Source of the DNA: Paraburkholderia heleia NBRC 101817
GTDB lineage: Bacteria > Pseudomonadota > Gammaproteobacteria > Burkholderiales > Burkholderiaceae
Reading direction: 5' to 3'
Length of the DNA stretch: 64,000 bases
NCBI RefSeq assembly: GCF_000739775.1
Contig: NZ_BBJH01000036.1
Span: forward strand, 45,182 to 109,181
In this document: in pieces, positions 16,922 through 25,882 of the stretch
Position numbering within the stretch: the stretch's first letter is position 1
Layout of the letters: each line of letters begins with the position of its first letter
Made by a program: the position numbers and the translations under genes
The notes under the pieces: generated by a model
What the model saw: only the letters and a program-made list of their open reading frames with translations
Told to the model about the DNA's origin: nothing
Database searches by the model: none

Positions 16922-17875
16922 TCAAAACCCGAACACGTTCAGCAGCACGATATTCGCCGCGAGGATGCCCAGCGCCGTGGGCACCTGCACGCGGATCACC
17001 GCGTTCTTGTCGGGCAGCTCCAGCAGAGCCGCGGGCACCATGTTGAAGTTCGCGGCCATCGGCGTCATGAGCGTGCCGCAGTAGCCGGAGAACATGCCGA
17101 TGGCGGCCATCATCGCCGGATTGACGTGGAACACGCCCACCAGCACCGGCACGCCCACGCCGCCCGTCATCACCGGGAAGGCGGCGAAGCCGTTGCCCAT
17201 GATGATCGTGAAGAGCGCCATGCCCACGCAATACACCACGACGGCGACGAAGCGCACGTCCATGTTGATGTACGACGTCGTGACGTGCGCCACGGCCTTG
17301 CCCACGCCCGCGTCCGAGAACACGAGGCCGAGCATGCCGAGCATCTGCGGCAGGACGGCGGCCCACGAGAGCGCGTCGACGAGGCGGCGCGTTTCCTTCA
17401 TCGACTGGCCGACGCTGTCGCGCGTGATGAGGCAGGCAATGACGAGCGCGATCACGCAGCCAATGCCGAAGCCGATCAGCGTGACGTTCTTCGGGTCGAT
17501 GAGCGGCGTGCCGCCGAATACGAGATGGCTGGCCGCGAGCGTGAGCACGACGGTGATGACGGGAATGGTGAGCGCGGGCACGAAGAGCTTGTTGCCCAGC
17601 CGTTTCGCGCTCGCCATGCGCGTTTCGAGCGCGAGCACCTTGGGATTGGCGGCCGTCACGCCGCCAAGACCCGCGATCAGCGCCATGGCGAGCACGAGCA
17701 CGCCCACGACTTCGGCGGGCAGCAGGTCGCCGACGAGAAAGATGAGCGCGTAGAGCAGCCAGAAGCCGCCCGCCGTGAAGCGGCGCGGATGCTCGCGGTC
17801 CATCACGATCATGCCGCCGACGATGAGCAGCACGATGCCGAGCAGCCAGAAGAGCCAGTTGAGGGTGAGTGTCAT
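16922..17875 (-). CDS. DUF979 family membrane protein (candidate 5-oxoproline transporter subunit)
   Basis: A 317-residue polytopic membrane protein of the DUF979 family, with roughly nine or ten hydrophobic segments (for example LNWLFWLLGIVLLIVGGMIV at the N-terminus and LGILAANIVLLNVFGF at the C-terminus) and glycine-rich re-entrant-like stretches such as IIMGNGFAAFPVMTGGVGVP. Start ATG 17875 follows GGGAGAC and overlaps the end of the DUF969 gene by four bases. DUF969 and DUF979 occur as pairs, and pairs next to pyroglutamate genes are known; here they follow pxpBCA directly. A two-component uptake system for 5-oxoproline is my inference. Confidence 0.85.
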   Translation of the reverse strand: MTLTLNWLFWLLGIVLLIVGGMIVMDREHPRRFTAGGFWLLYALIFLVGDLLPAEVVGVLVLAMALIAGLGGVTAANPKVLALETRMASAKRLGNKLFVPALTIPVITVVLTLAASHLVFGGTPLIDPKNVTLIGFGIGCVIALVIACLITRDSVGQSMKETRRLVDALSWAAVLPQMLGMLGLVFSDAGVGKAVAHVTTSYINMDVRFVAVVVYCVGMALFTIIMGNGFAAFPVMTGGVGVPVLVGVFHVNPAMMAAIGMFSGYCGTLMTPMAANFNMVPAALLELPDKNAVIRVQVPTALGILAANIVLLNVFGF

Positions 17876-18621
17876 GCTTCGTCTCCCTGTGCACGGTCTG
17901 CAGGCGCAGCCTTGGCGCCGCTCGCGCCGCGCATGGCGCCCAGTTCGCGTTCGAGCTGGCGGTCGAGCAGCCAGAGCCGCGCGCCGTGAATCAGAAACGC
18001 GCAGATCGCCGTGGGGATGCCCCAGAAAGCCACATGAATCGGCTCGACCGACACGCCCGCTTCCTTGAGCAGCGTGACCATCAGCACGATCGCACCGAAC
18101 GCGACGAAGATGTCCTCGCCGAAGAAGAGGCCCACGTTGTCGGTTGCGGCCGAGTAGGCGCGCAGCTTGTAGCGCACGGCATTGGAGAGCTTGCCGAAGC
18201 GGTTTTCGGTGGCGCCTTCGGCCATCGGCGCGATGAGCGGGCGCACCATCTGCGGATGGCCGCCGAGACCCGTCAGGCCGACGGCGGCGGTCAGCTCGCG
18301 CACGAGCAGATAGACGATGAGCAGGCGCCCGGCGGTCGCCGCCTTGATGCTGCCGATCCAGATCTGCGCGCGCTCGCGCAGGCCGTGGCGCTCCAGCAGC
18401 CCGATCACGGCGAGCGGCAGCAGGATGATGAGGGGAATGTTGCGGGTCTTGATGAAGCCGGTGCCGATGGCGGCGAGAATCTTCGCAACCGGAAAGCCTC
18501 CGGCGAAGCCGGTGACGACGGCCGCCGCGGCGACGATCAGCATCGGATTGAAGCGTAACAGGAAGCCGGCGATGATGACGGCCACGCCGATCAGCGGCCA
18601 TAAGTTGACAGTGCTCTGCAT
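17872..18621 (-). CDS. DUF969 family membrane protein (candidate 5-oxoproline transporter subunit)
   Basis: A 249-residue membrane protein of the DUF969 family with about six helices. The region LLIVYLLVRELTAAVGLTGLGGHPQMVRPLIAPMAEGA and the following SAATDNVGLFFGEDIFVAFGA carry polar and acidic residues in membrane segments, as expected for a substrate path. I chose ATG 18621, preceded by a GGAG site; upstream in-frame codons lack one. It overlaps the DUF979 gene by four bases, which argues for equimolar production. It lies 216 bases after pxpA; that gap holds an inverted repeat and a hairpin but no gene. Confidence 0.85.
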   Translation of the reverse strand: MQSTVNLWPLIGVAVIIAGFLLRFNPMLIVAAAAVVTGFAGGFPVAKILAAIGTGFIKTRNIPLIILLPLAVIGLLERHGLRERAQIWIGSIKAATAGRLLIVYLLVRELTAAVGLTGLGGHPQMVRPLIAPMAEGATENRFGKLSNAVRYKLRAYSAATDNVGLFFGEDIFVAFGAIVLMVTLLKEAGVSVEPIHVAFWGIPTAICAFLIHGARLWLLDRQLERELGAMRGASGAKAAPADRAQGDEA

Positions 18622-18794
18622 GTAGATCTCCAAACGTATTGGCTTGTCGTTGATTGCCGCGGGTAGCGGCGTTGACTTCGCGGCTCTGATGGCCGTTCGT
18701 GCAACTACGAACCTGCTGGGTACAACTACACCTGGCGCAGCTTGCGCTGCCGGGGGATTGCCTTGTGAAAACCTTCGGTGATACGGCTCGAGCC

Positions 18795-18816
18795 GCGCGC
18801 GGCGCATGCCGCGCGC
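18795..18816. promoter_or_regulatory. Hairpin between pxpA and the DUF969 gene
   Basis: GCGCGCGGC (18795-18803) and GCCGCGCGC (18808-18816) flank a GCAT loop. On the (-) transcript it falls just after pxpA and has no T-run, so it could trim or stabilise the upstream pxp message. A second inverted repeat, GTTCGT...ACGAAC, lies at 18695-18712 before the DUF969 gene and may mark a separate control site. Confidence 0.4.
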
Positions 18817-18837
18817 TTTGCTGCATGAAAGCGTGCG

Positions 18838-19593
18838 TCAGGCTGCGCCGGCCCCGGCCGCGCGCACGCCGATGCCCGCGTCGTCGAGCGCCGTGCGGAT
18901 GCGCCGCGCGAACGCGAGCGCGTGCGGGCCGTCGCCGTGCAGGCAAATGGTCTGCGCGTTGAGCGGCACCCAGGCGCCGTTTACGGCCTGCACGCGCTGC
19001 TCGCGGATCATCGCGAGCGTGCGCGCGAGCACGGTGTTTTCGTCGTCGAGCAGCGCGCCCGGCTCGCTGCGCGGCACGAGCGAGCCGTCCGCGCGATAAC
19101 CGCGGTCGGCGAACACTTCCTCGATCGCCACGAGCCCCGCCTCGCGCGCCGCCGCAACGAGCCCGCTGCCGGCGAGCGCGAACACCGTCACGGACGGATC
19201 GAAGTCGTGCACGGCGCTGACGATGGCCTCGGCGATCTGCGGGTCGCGCGCAGCCTGGTTGTAGAGCGCACCGTGCGGCTTCACGTGGGCGATGCGTCCG
19301 CCTTCGGCCTGGGCGATCGCCGAGAGCGCGCCGAGCTGATACAGCACGCCCGCGTAGATGTCCTCGGGCGGCAGGTTCATCTCCTTGCGGCCGAAGTTCT
19401 CGGGGTCGTTGAAGCTCGGATGCGCGCCGATCGACACGCCTTTCTCCACGGCCCAGCGCACGCATTCGCGCATGGCATTGGCGCCGCCGGCGTGCCAGCC
19501 GCACGCGATGTTGGCGGAGCTCACGAGGTCGAGCAGCGCCTCGTCGGAGCCGCAGCCTTCGCCGAGATCGGCGTTCAGATCGATGGTGGTCAT
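18838..19593 (-). CDS. pxpA: 5-oxoprolinase subunit PxpA (LamB/YcsF family)
   Basis: A 251-residue LamB/YcsF family protein, now known as subunit A of the prokaryotic ATP-dependent 5-oxoprolinase, which opens 5-oxo-L-proline (a spontaneous glutamine/glutamate damage product) to glutamate. The family opening IDLNADLGEGCGSDEALLDLV, the SANIACGWHAG block and HVKPHGALYN are all present. The length matches the family (about 250). It is the third gene of a pxpB-pxpC-pxpA order on this strand, 44 bases after pxpC. Confidence 0.94.
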   Translation of the reverse strand: MTTIDLNADLGEGCGSDEALLDLVSSANIACGWHAGGANAMRECVRWAVEKGVSIGAHPSFNDPENFGRKEMNLPPEDIYAGVLYQLGALSAIAQAEGGRIAHVKPHGALYNQAARDPQIAEAIVSAVHDFDPSVTVFALAGSGLVAAAREAGLVAIEEVFADRGYRADGSLVPRSEPGALLDDENTVLARTLAMIREQRVQAVNGAWVPLNAQTICLHGDGPHALAFARRIRTALDDAGIGVRAAGAGAA

Positions 19594-19637
19594 GATGTCT
19601 TCCTCTTACTGCTCGTCTTACCGATGGGGCCTGAAAA

Positions 19638-20717
19638 TCAGGCGCTTGCGGCCGCGCTCGACACCGCATTCGCGCGGCGGCTTGCAAGGCGCTCGTCGTG
19701 CATGGCGATCGCGGCGTCGATCTGCCGCAAATACGCCCGTTCCTCTTGCAGCGCCGCGCGCGCGGCGGCCGGCGTCGCTTCCACGAAACGCACGCCAGCG
19801 GTGAGCCGCACCTGGGCAAGCTTCCACCAGTCGGCGCGAATCACGGAGCCGATCTTCGGGTAGCCGCCCGTGGTCTGCGCGTCGGCCATCAGCACGATGG
19901 GCTGGCCGCTCGGCGGCACCTGGATCGTGCCGGGCAGCACGGCGTGCGAGAGCAGGTCCGCGCCGCTCGCGCGCGCGAGCGGCGTGCCCGTGAGCCGAAA
20001 GCCCATGCGGTTGCTGTTGGGCGTGATCTGCCATTCATCGGACCAGAGCGCGCGCTGCGCCTCGGGTGTGAAGCTGTCGTACTCGGGGCCGCGCAGCACG
20101 CGCACAGGCACGGCCCGCGCCATGCCGTCGGGATGGCGTGAGCGCCGCTGATGGGGCTCGTCCGCCAGTGCGAAGTTGCACCACACGGGCGCCTTCACGC
20201 CGAAGGCCGGCGCGCCCGGGTCGAGTGCCGCGCGCTCGCGCCCGGGCGCGAACGAGGCGCCCGTGGCGAGCCGGTCGCCGTCCTTGAGCGCGCGGCCCGC
20301 GAGGCCGCCGAAGCCTGCCGCGAGGTCGGTGCTGCGCGAGCCGAGCATGGGCAGTACGTCGATGCCGCCGGCCGCGCACACGTAGGCGCGCATGCCGCGC
20401 TTCGCGCCGTTCAGCACGAGTTCCTCGCCGGCGGCCACGGGCAGGCTCCACCACGACCAGACCGGGCGGCCGCCGAGCGTCGCGCCGAAGTCCGTGCCGG
20501 TGATGGCGATGCGCGTGGCGCGTGCGAAGCGCAGCGCGACGGGACCGAAGGTGATTTCCAGGCCGGCGGCGTCGGGGCGGTTGCCGACGAGGCGGTTGCC
20601 CACTTCGAGTGCGAGCGTATCGAGCGCGCCGCCGGTGGCGACGCCCAGATGCCGGTAGCCGGGGCGGCCGAGATCCTGGACCGTGGTGAGCAGGCCCGCG
20701 CGTAATACTTCGATCAT
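19638..20717 (-). CDS. pxpC: 5-oxoprolinase subunit PxpC (KipA/AHS2 family)
   Basis: A 359-residue biotin-dependent-carboxyltransferase-like (AHS2/KipA) protein. It begins MIEVLRAGLLTTVQDLGRPGYRHLGV, the characteristic family start, and contains AYVCAAGGIDV and QPIVLMADAQTTGGYPKIGSVI. Together with PxpA and PxpB it forms the 5-oxoprolinase. ATG 20717 overlaps the pxpB end by four bases, so B and C are translationally coupled. KipA-type relatives in Bacillus were first described as sporulation kinase antagonists, but the full pxp set points to oxoproline hydrolysis. Confidence 0.94.
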   Translation of the reverse strand: MIEVLRAGLLTTVQDLGRPGYRHLGVATGGALDTLALEVGNRLVGNRPDAAGLEITFGPVALRFARATRIAITGTDFGATLGGRPVWSWWSLPVAAGEELVLNGAKRGMRAYVCAAGGIDVLPMLGSRSTDLAAGFGGLAGRALKDGDRLATGASFAPGRERAALDPGAPAFGVKAPVWCNFALADEPHQRRSRHPDGMARAVPVRVLRGPEYDSFTPEAQRALWSDEWQITPNSNRMGFRLTGTPLARASGADLLSHAVLPGTIQVPPSGQPIVLMADAQTTGGYPKIGSVIRADWWKLAQVRLTAGVRFVEATPAAARAALQEERAYLRQIDAAIAMHDERLASRRANAVSSAAASA

Positions 20718-21373
20718 GCGTGGAGCTCCGCGATGGTGAAACGCACGCGGTCGCCAGGCATGAGCAGCGTTGGCGGATTGCGCGAAGGGTCGAACAGCTT
20801 CGCGGCGGTGCGGCCGATCAATTGCCAGCCGCCGGGCGAGGCGGCCGGATAAATGCCTGTCTGCTCGCCGCCGATGCCCACCGAGCCGGCGGGGACGGCA
20901 AGGCGCGGCTCGTGGCGGCGCGGCGTGTGCAGCTGGGGTTCGAGGCCGCCGAGATAGGCGAAGCCGGGCTGGAAGCCGAGGAAGAACACCGTGTAGACGC
21001 CCGCGGCATGGCGCGCGGCGACATCGGCGGCAGCGAGCGCGCAATGCTGCGCGACGGCTTCGAGGTCGGGGCCGTCCGCGCCGCCGTAGACCACGGGGAT
21101 CTCGACTTCGCGGCCGGCTTCGCTTGCGTCTTCGGCGTCGCGCCACGCGTCCCGAAGCGCACCGGCGAGCGCCGCGGCGTCGGCCGCGAGCGGATCGAAG
21201 GTGATCGTCAGATTGTTCATGCCGGGCACGACTTCGCGCACCGGCACCCAGCCGCGCGCGAGCGCGGCGACGGCCCAGACGCGGCGCTGGACCTCGAGCG
21301 TGGCGGGCGGCGGCGCTTCGCAGACGAGCGCTTCGTCACCGAGAGGAAAAATACGAGGGTCAGAATTCGGCAT
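20714..21373 (-). CDS. pxpB: 5-oxoprolinase subunit PxpB (KipI/AHS1 family)
   Basis: A 219-residue allophanate-hydrolase-subunit-1-like (AHS1/KipI) protein, subunit B of 5-oxoprolinase. Family signatures FLGFQPGFAYLGGL and VGIGGEQTGIYPAASPGGWQLIGRT are present near the C-terminal half. It is the first gene of the (-) strand unit pxpB-pxpC-pxpA-DUF969-DUF979, and its promoter region faces that of the MarR-like gene. Confidence 0.94.
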   Translation of the reverse strand: MPNSDPRIFPLGDEALVCEAPPPATLEVQRRVWAVAALARGWVPVREVVPGMNNLTITFDPLAADAAALAGALRDAWRDAEDASEAGREVEIPVVYGGADGPDLEAVAQHCALAAADVAARHAAGVYTVFFLGFQPGFAYLGGLEPQLHTPRRHEPRLAVPAGSVGIGGEQTGIYPAASPGGWQLIGRTAAKLFDPSRNPPTLLMPGDRVRFTIAELHA

Positions 21374-21462
21374 GTTGGATCGGTTAAGGGACGGTTCGAC
21401 CGGTCGAAAATTCGCGCATGGAGATGCCCAGGCGGGGGCGGTGCCGTTCCTTTCTAGCGTAC

Positions 21463-21496
21463 ATTGTCGATAAATTATCTACAAATTATCAATAAG
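21463..21496. promoter_or_regulatory. Candidate operator between pxpB and the MarR-like gene
   Basis: An AT-rich island in this otherwise GC-rich intergenic region contains the palindrome GATAA-A-TTATC (21469-21479) and a direct repeat of AAATTATC at 21472-21479 and 21483-21490, 11 bases apart (one helical turn). It lies between the divergent pxpB and MarR-like genes, where such a regulator would be expected to bind. Confidence 0.55.
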
Positions 21497-21587
21497 CGTT
21501 TTCGCCAGGCGCACGGCAAACGCGCTGCCATTACACTCACGCCACGCCGCTTTGCCTTTTCGAATACCGACTACCGGGTTATCTGCC

Positions 21588-22100
21588 ATGTCGCGCCAGC
21601 CGACCAAGATCGTTTCGTCCGAACATCTCGTCTCCGAGTCGAGCGCCGAGCTTTCCGAGTTCGAGTACGCGCTCATCATGGCGAGCAACGCGTTCAACCG
21701 CTGGATGGTGCGCTGCATGTCGGCGGCGGGCGTGAAGGACATGACGCCGATCGAGGTGTCGCTGCTCCATCACGTCGGCCATCGCGAGCGGCGCAAAAAG
21801 CTCGCGGATATCTGCTTCGTGCTCAACATCGAGGACACGCACGTGGCCACGTATGCGTTGAAGAAGCTCGTCTCCAGAGGGTATGTAAAAAGCGAAAAGA
21901 CCGGCAAGGAAGTCTTTTTTTCGATCACGCCGGAAGGCCAGCAACTGTGCCTGCGCTACCGCGACGTGCGCGAGAGCTGCCTCATCGCGACGCTCAAGGA
22001 AAGCGGCCTCACGAACCAGCAGATCGGCGAATCCGCGCAACTCATGCGCAACGCCTCCGGGCTCTACGACACGGCCGCGCGCGCGGCGGCTTCGCTCTGA
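21588..22100 (+). CDS. MarR-like winged-helix DNA-binding protein, candidate pxp regulator
   Basis: A 170-residue winged-helix protein of the MarR type: helices around ELSEFEYALIMASNAFNRWMVRCM, then a recognition region KLADICFVLNIEDTHVATYALKKLVSRGYVKSEKTGKEVFFSITPEGQQL, with the wing at the YVKSEKTGKEVFF hairpin (about residues 95-110). ATG 21588 is chosen; an in-frame TTG upstream at 21552 is less likely. The divergent position opposite pxpB and the AT-rich palindrome between them suggest it controls the oxoproline cluster. The effector is not known. Confidence 0.8.
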   Translation: MSRQPTKIVSSEHLVSESSAELSEFEYALIMASNAFNRWMVRCMSAAGVKDMTPIEVSLLHHVGHRERRKKLADICFVLNIEDTHVATYALKKLVSRGYVKSEKTGKEVFFSITPEGQQLCLRYRDVRESCLIATLKESGLTNQQIGESAQLMRNASGLYDTAARAAASL

Positions 22101-22113
22101 GCGAACAGGGCGC

Positions 22114-22728
22114 TCAGCGCTCGCGTGAACGTCGGCAACGATGCGTGGCGGCTTCGGTCACCACGGCGTCGAGCGGCAGGTCATGCGCCTCGCGCGCGAG
22201 CACGCCGTCATCGATACGGCATGCCTCATACGCAATGCCGACCGTGACGGGCAACGCAACGCCTGGCCAGGCGGCCAGCGTGCGGTCATAGTAGCCGCCG
22301 CCGTAACCGAGGCGATAGCCGTCGCGATCGAAACCCACGCAGGGCACAAAGAGAAGATCGGGCACGATCGCTTCCTGCGATTGCGGTTCGAGGATCCCGT
22401 GATGGCCTTCGCGCATCGGTGCGCCGGGCGTCCAGGCGTGAAAGACGAGCGGCGTGTGGCGTTCGGCAATGGCGGGCAGGGCGGCGCGGCGTGACGCGTC
22501 GGCGGCGAGCCAGGCGGCGATCCAGGCGCGCGCATCGAACTCGCCGCGCAGGGGCCAGTAGAACCCGATCGAGAGCGGCGAAAATTGCGCCACGAGCGCA
22601 TCGAGACGAGCCGCGAGTGCCGCACCGGTTGCCACGTTGGAGGCCGCCTCGATTCGCAGGGGTTGCAGCCTTGCACGCCAGTCCTTTTTGGATTCCGTGT
22701 GAGGGTTGCGTGCTATGCTTGGGTTCAC
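22114..22728 (-). CDS. 5-formyltetrahydrofolate cyclo-ligase
   Basis: A 204-residue protein of the 5-FTHF cyclo-ligase family (YgfA/FAU1), which converts 5-formyl-THF to 5,10-methenyl-THF with ATP, rescuing a folate storage form. The signature LLFVPCVGFDRDGYRLGYGGGYYDRTLA contains the nucleotide and folate loop (GYGGGYYDR). A GTG start at 22728 is supported by an upstream TGGAG site; the frame stays open further up but would run into the divergent transglycosylase gene. The two start codons are only 20 bases apart, so the promoters overlap. Confidence 0.88.
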   Translation of the reverse strand: MNPSIARNPHTESKKDWRARLQPLRIEAASNVATGAALAARLDALVAQFSPLSIGFYWPLRGEFDARAWIAAWLAADASRRAALPAIAERHTPLVFHAWTPGAPMREGHHGILEPQSQEAIVPDLLFVPCVGFDRDGYRLGYGGGYYDRTLAAWPGVALPVTVGIAYEACRIDDGVLAREAHDLPLDAVVTEAATHRCRRSRER

Positions 22729-22748
22729 CTCGCGCTCCAGAAATAACG

Positions 22749-24722
22749 ATGTCCAAACGCCTTGTCCGAGTATATCGCGTGGTCGGTCTCGCACTGACTG
22801 CCGCGGCACTCGTAGCATGCAGCACGGCGGACGCCGTGCGCCCCGTCGCACTGCCCGTAGGCGCAGTCCTTTCCAGCGACGACCAGACTTTCATCCAGCT
22901 TCGCGAAGCCGCGCGCAACAACGATCCCGCGCGCGCCGCGCAACTCGCTGCGATGATTCCCGATTACCCGGCGCCGTCGTACCTCGAATACTTCCAGCTC
23001 AAGCCACAGCTGTTCGATTCGCAGGGCCACGCGCGCATCGACGCGCCTGACGCGCCGGTGCTGTCGTTCCTGCAGCGCTACGATGGCCAGGCGATCGCCG
23101 ACCGCATGCGCAACGATTATCTGACCGTGCTCGGCGCGCGCCACGACTGGGCGAACTTCGACCAGCAATATGCGCGCTTCGTGCTCAACGACGACACGCA
23201 GGTGAAGTGCTACGCGCTGGAGTCGCGTGCGTCGCGCGGCGAGAACGTCGCGAACGACGCGCGTGCGCTCCTCACCGAGCCGCGCTATTACGGCGACGGC
23301 TGCGTCGATCTCATCACCGCGCTCGCCATCAAAGGCCAGTTCTCGAGCGACGACGTCTGGCAGCAGATCCGCCTCGCCTACGAGCAGAACCAGACTTCGA
23401 CCGGCGCAAGGCTGCTCGACGGCCTTTCGCAGCGTCCCGACCCCAGCGCGTTCAGCCAGGCCGTGAGCACGCCGCCGCTCACGCTCGCGCAAGGCGTTTC
23501 CGGCAATCCGCAGTCGCATCAGCTCGCACTGCTGGCCGTCACCGTGATGGCGCGCAACGACCCGGCCATGGCCGCGGCCACGTTCGCCGCCGTCGCGCCG
23601 CAGCTCACCTCGCCGGAGCGGGCGATCGGCTGGGGCACGATCGGCTATCAGGGCGCATTGAAGCGTCTGCCCGCCGCGCTCGACTGGTACCGCCTCTCGG
23701 CCAACGCGCCGCTCTCGAACCCGGCTTACGAGTGGCGCACGCGCGCCGCGCTGCTGGGCGGCGACTGGACCATGGTGCGCTGGTCGATCGAACAGATGCC
23801 GGCCGCGCTGCGCGCGCAACCGTCGTGGATCTACTGGCACGCGCGCGCGCTCAAGCAGGCCGGCGAAACGGGGCAGGCGAACCAGGAGTTCGCGTCGATC
23901 TCGCAGGGCTATAACTTCTATGGCCAGCTCGCCACCGAAGAACTCGGCCAGAAGATCACCATCCCGCCGAAGACCACGGTGAGCGACGCCGAAATAGCCC
24001 AGGTTGCGCAAACGCCGGGCTTCGCGCTCGCGCAGCGCTTTTACGCGCTGAATCTGCGCCTCGAAGGCAATCGCGAATGGAACTGGCCGCTGCGCGGCAT
24101 GAGCGACCGGCAACTGCTCGCCGTCGCCGAATACGCGAAGCGCATCCAGCTGCTCGACCGCACCGTCAACACGGCCGACCGCACGCAAACGGAGCACGAC
24201 TTCTCGCTGCGCTATCTCGCCCCGTTCCGCGACGTCGTGGAGCGCGACGCGCAAACCAACGGCCTCGACGTCGAATGGGCCTACGGCCTCATTCGCCAGG
24301 AATCGCGTTTCATTCTCAACGCGAAGTCGGGCGTGGGCGCGAGCGGTCTCATGCAGATCATGCCGGCCACGGCTCAGATGGTGGCGAAGAAGATCGGCCT
24401 CGGGCCTCTCTCGCGCGATCAGCTCAACGATCTCGACACCAACATCCTGCTCGGAACGAACTATTTGTCGATGATCTACAATCAGTTCGACGGCTCCGCC
24501 GTGCTCGCCACCGCGGGCTACAACGCCGGGCCGGGCCGCCCGCGCGCATGGCGCCAGACTTTGCAGGGCGGCGTCGAGGGCGCCATCTTCGCGGAAACCA
24601 TCCCGTTCCAGGAAACCCGCGACTACGTGAAAAACGTGTTGTCGAACACGGTCTACTATGCGGCGCTGTTCGAGGGCCGTCCGCAATCGCTGAAGGCGCG
24701 TCTCGGCTATATCTCGCCGTAA
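22749..24722 (+). CDS. Soluble-type lytic murein transglycosylase, predicted lipoprotein
   Basis: A 657-residue Slt70-like lytic transglycosylase that cleaves peptidoglycan glycan strands to 1,6-anhydro ends. The N-terminus has a lipoprotein signal with LVAC lipobox (Cys24), implying an outer- or inner-membrane anchor. A long alpha-helical superhelix follows, and the C-terminal SLT domain begins at about residue 500, with catalytic Glu518 in IRQESRF, followed by SGLMQIMPATA and TAGYNAGPGR. The lipobox is unusual for classical Slt70, which is soluble. ATG 22749 is chosen for the signal peptide. It stands divergent from the cyclo-ligase gene. Confidence 0.93.
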   Translation: MSKRLVRVYRVVGLALTAAALVACSTADAVRPVALPVGAVLSSDDQTFIQLREAARNNDPARAAQLAAMIPDYPAPSYLEYFQLKPQLFDSQGHARIDAPDAPVLSFLQRYDGQAIADRMRNDYLTVLGARHDWANFDQQYARFVLNDDTQVKCYALESRASRGENVANDARALLTEPRYYGDGCVDLITALAIKGQFSSDDVWQQIRLAYEQNQTSTGARLLDGLSQRPDPSAFSQAVSTPPLTLAQGVSGNPQSHQLALLAVTVMARNDPAMAAATFAAVAPQLTSPERAIGWGTIGYQGALKRLPAALDWYRLSANAPLSNPAYEWRTRAALLGGDWTMVRWSIEQMPAALRAQPSWIYWHARALKQAGETGQANQEFASISQGYNFYGQLATEELGQKITIPPKTTVSDAEIAQVAQTPGFALAQRFYALNLRLEGNREWNWPLRGMSDRQLLAVAEYAKRIQLLDRTVNTADRTQTEHDFSLRYLAPFRDVVERDAQTNGLDVEWAYGLIRQESRFILNAKSGVGASGLMQIMPATAQMVAKKIGLGPLSRDQLNDLDTNILLGTNYLSMIYNQFDGSAVLATAGYNAGPGRPRAWRQTLQGGVEGAIFAETIPFQETRDYVKNVLSNTVYYAALFEGRPQSLKARLGYISP

Positions 24723-24870
24723 GCGCCTCGCCGTCACGCCGCGTCGCTTCCCTTCATACGGAAACGCGCGCGGCACGACGGCACGCCGCGTGCTCCGCTT
24801 TCTGGCTGGCGCGCTGCGGGACGAACCGGACCTCGTACGCGGCGGCGCCGTCTGCCCGAGGAGGTCGGAG

Positions 24871-25827
24871 ATGCGACATCAAGCCATTGCGGTCATCGGC
24901 GGTTCGGGATTCATCGGCAGCCATCTCGTCAACGCGCTCGTCGAGGCGGGCAAGGACGTGCGCGTCGCCACCCGCCGCCGCTACAACGCCCGCCATCTCA
25001 CCCTGCTGCCCGTCGACGTGATCGAGGCCGATGTGTCCGATCCGGTCGCGCTCGCGGCTTTCGTCGAAAATGCTGACGCGGTCATCAATCTCGTCGGCAC
25101 GCTCAACGGCGGGCGCGGCGATCCCTACGGGCCGGGCTTCGCGAAGCTGCACGTCGACCTGCCCACGAAGATCGTCGCCGCCTGCGAGGGCAAGGGCGTG
25201 CATCGCCTCATTCACATGAGTTCGCTCGGCGCCGACCCGCGCGGGCCGAGCATGTACCTGCGCTCGAAGGGCGACGGCGAAAAAGCCGTGCACGCGGCCA
25301 CGGCACTCGCCACGACGATCTTCCGGCCATCCGTCGTGTTCGGTCCCGAGGACACCTTCCTCAACCGTTTTGCGCTCCTGCAGCGGCTCTTTCCGATGAT
25401 TCCGCTCGCCATGCCCGACGCGAAGTTCCAGCCCGTGTTCGTGGGCGACGTGTCGAAGGCGATCGTCAACGTGCTCGATCTCGACGCCGCGAGCGGGCAC
25501 ACTTACGAACTCGGCGGCCCGACCGTCTACACGCTCGAACAGTTGTTGCAGTATTGCGGCGAAGTGGTGGGGCGGCACGCGCGCATCATGCGGCTGCCCG
25601 ACGCGTTCGGGCGTTTGCAGGCGCTCTCGTTCGAGATGGCGCCGGGCGCGCCGGTGCTCACGCGCGATAATCTCGATTCGATGAAGGTGGACAGCGTGCT
25701 GACCGGGCCGCTCGCACCCGAGCTCGATATCGAGCCCGCGAGCATCGAGACGATCGCGCCGCTCTATCTCGCCGACGCCTCGCTGCGCTCGCGGCTGAAC
25801 ATCTTTCGCGCCAGTGCCGGCCGATAG
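24871..25827 (+). CDS. NAD-dependent epimerase/reductase of the complex I NDUFA9 type
   Basis: A 318-residue atypical short-chain dehydrogenase. The N-terminal Rossmann motif AVIGGSGFIGSHLVNAL (GxxGxxG) binds NAD(P). The active-site Tyr/Lys are not in a classical YxxxK; a MYLRSKGDGEKAV stretch follows MSSLGADP, as in NDUFA9/NmrA-like proteins. ATG 24871 follows GGAGG/GGAG sites. The family includes the complex I accessory subunit and ubiquinone-linked enzymes, so a respiratory or quinone role is plausible but not proven. It lies 148 bases after the transglycosylase on the same strand. Confidence 0.85.
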   Translation: MRHQAIAVIGGSGFIGSHLVNALVEAGKDVRVATRRRYNARHLTLLPVDVIEADVSDPVALAAFVENADAVINLVGTLNGGRGDPYGPGFAKLHVDLPTKIVAACEGKGVHRLIHMSSLGADPRGPSMYLRSKGDGEKAVHAATALATTIFRPSVVFGPEDTFLNRFALLQRLFPMIPLAMPDAKFQPVFVGDVSKAIVNVLDLDAASGHTYELGGPTVYTLEQLLQYCGEVVGRHARIMRLPDAFGRLQALSFEMAPGAPVLTRDNLDSMKVDSVLTGPLAPELDIEPASIETIAPLYLADASLRSRLNIFRASAGR

Positions 25828-25882
25828 CCCAAAAGCGGACGATCGGCCCGCGCTCTTTCAACTCACAACGGTCAATTGAACA

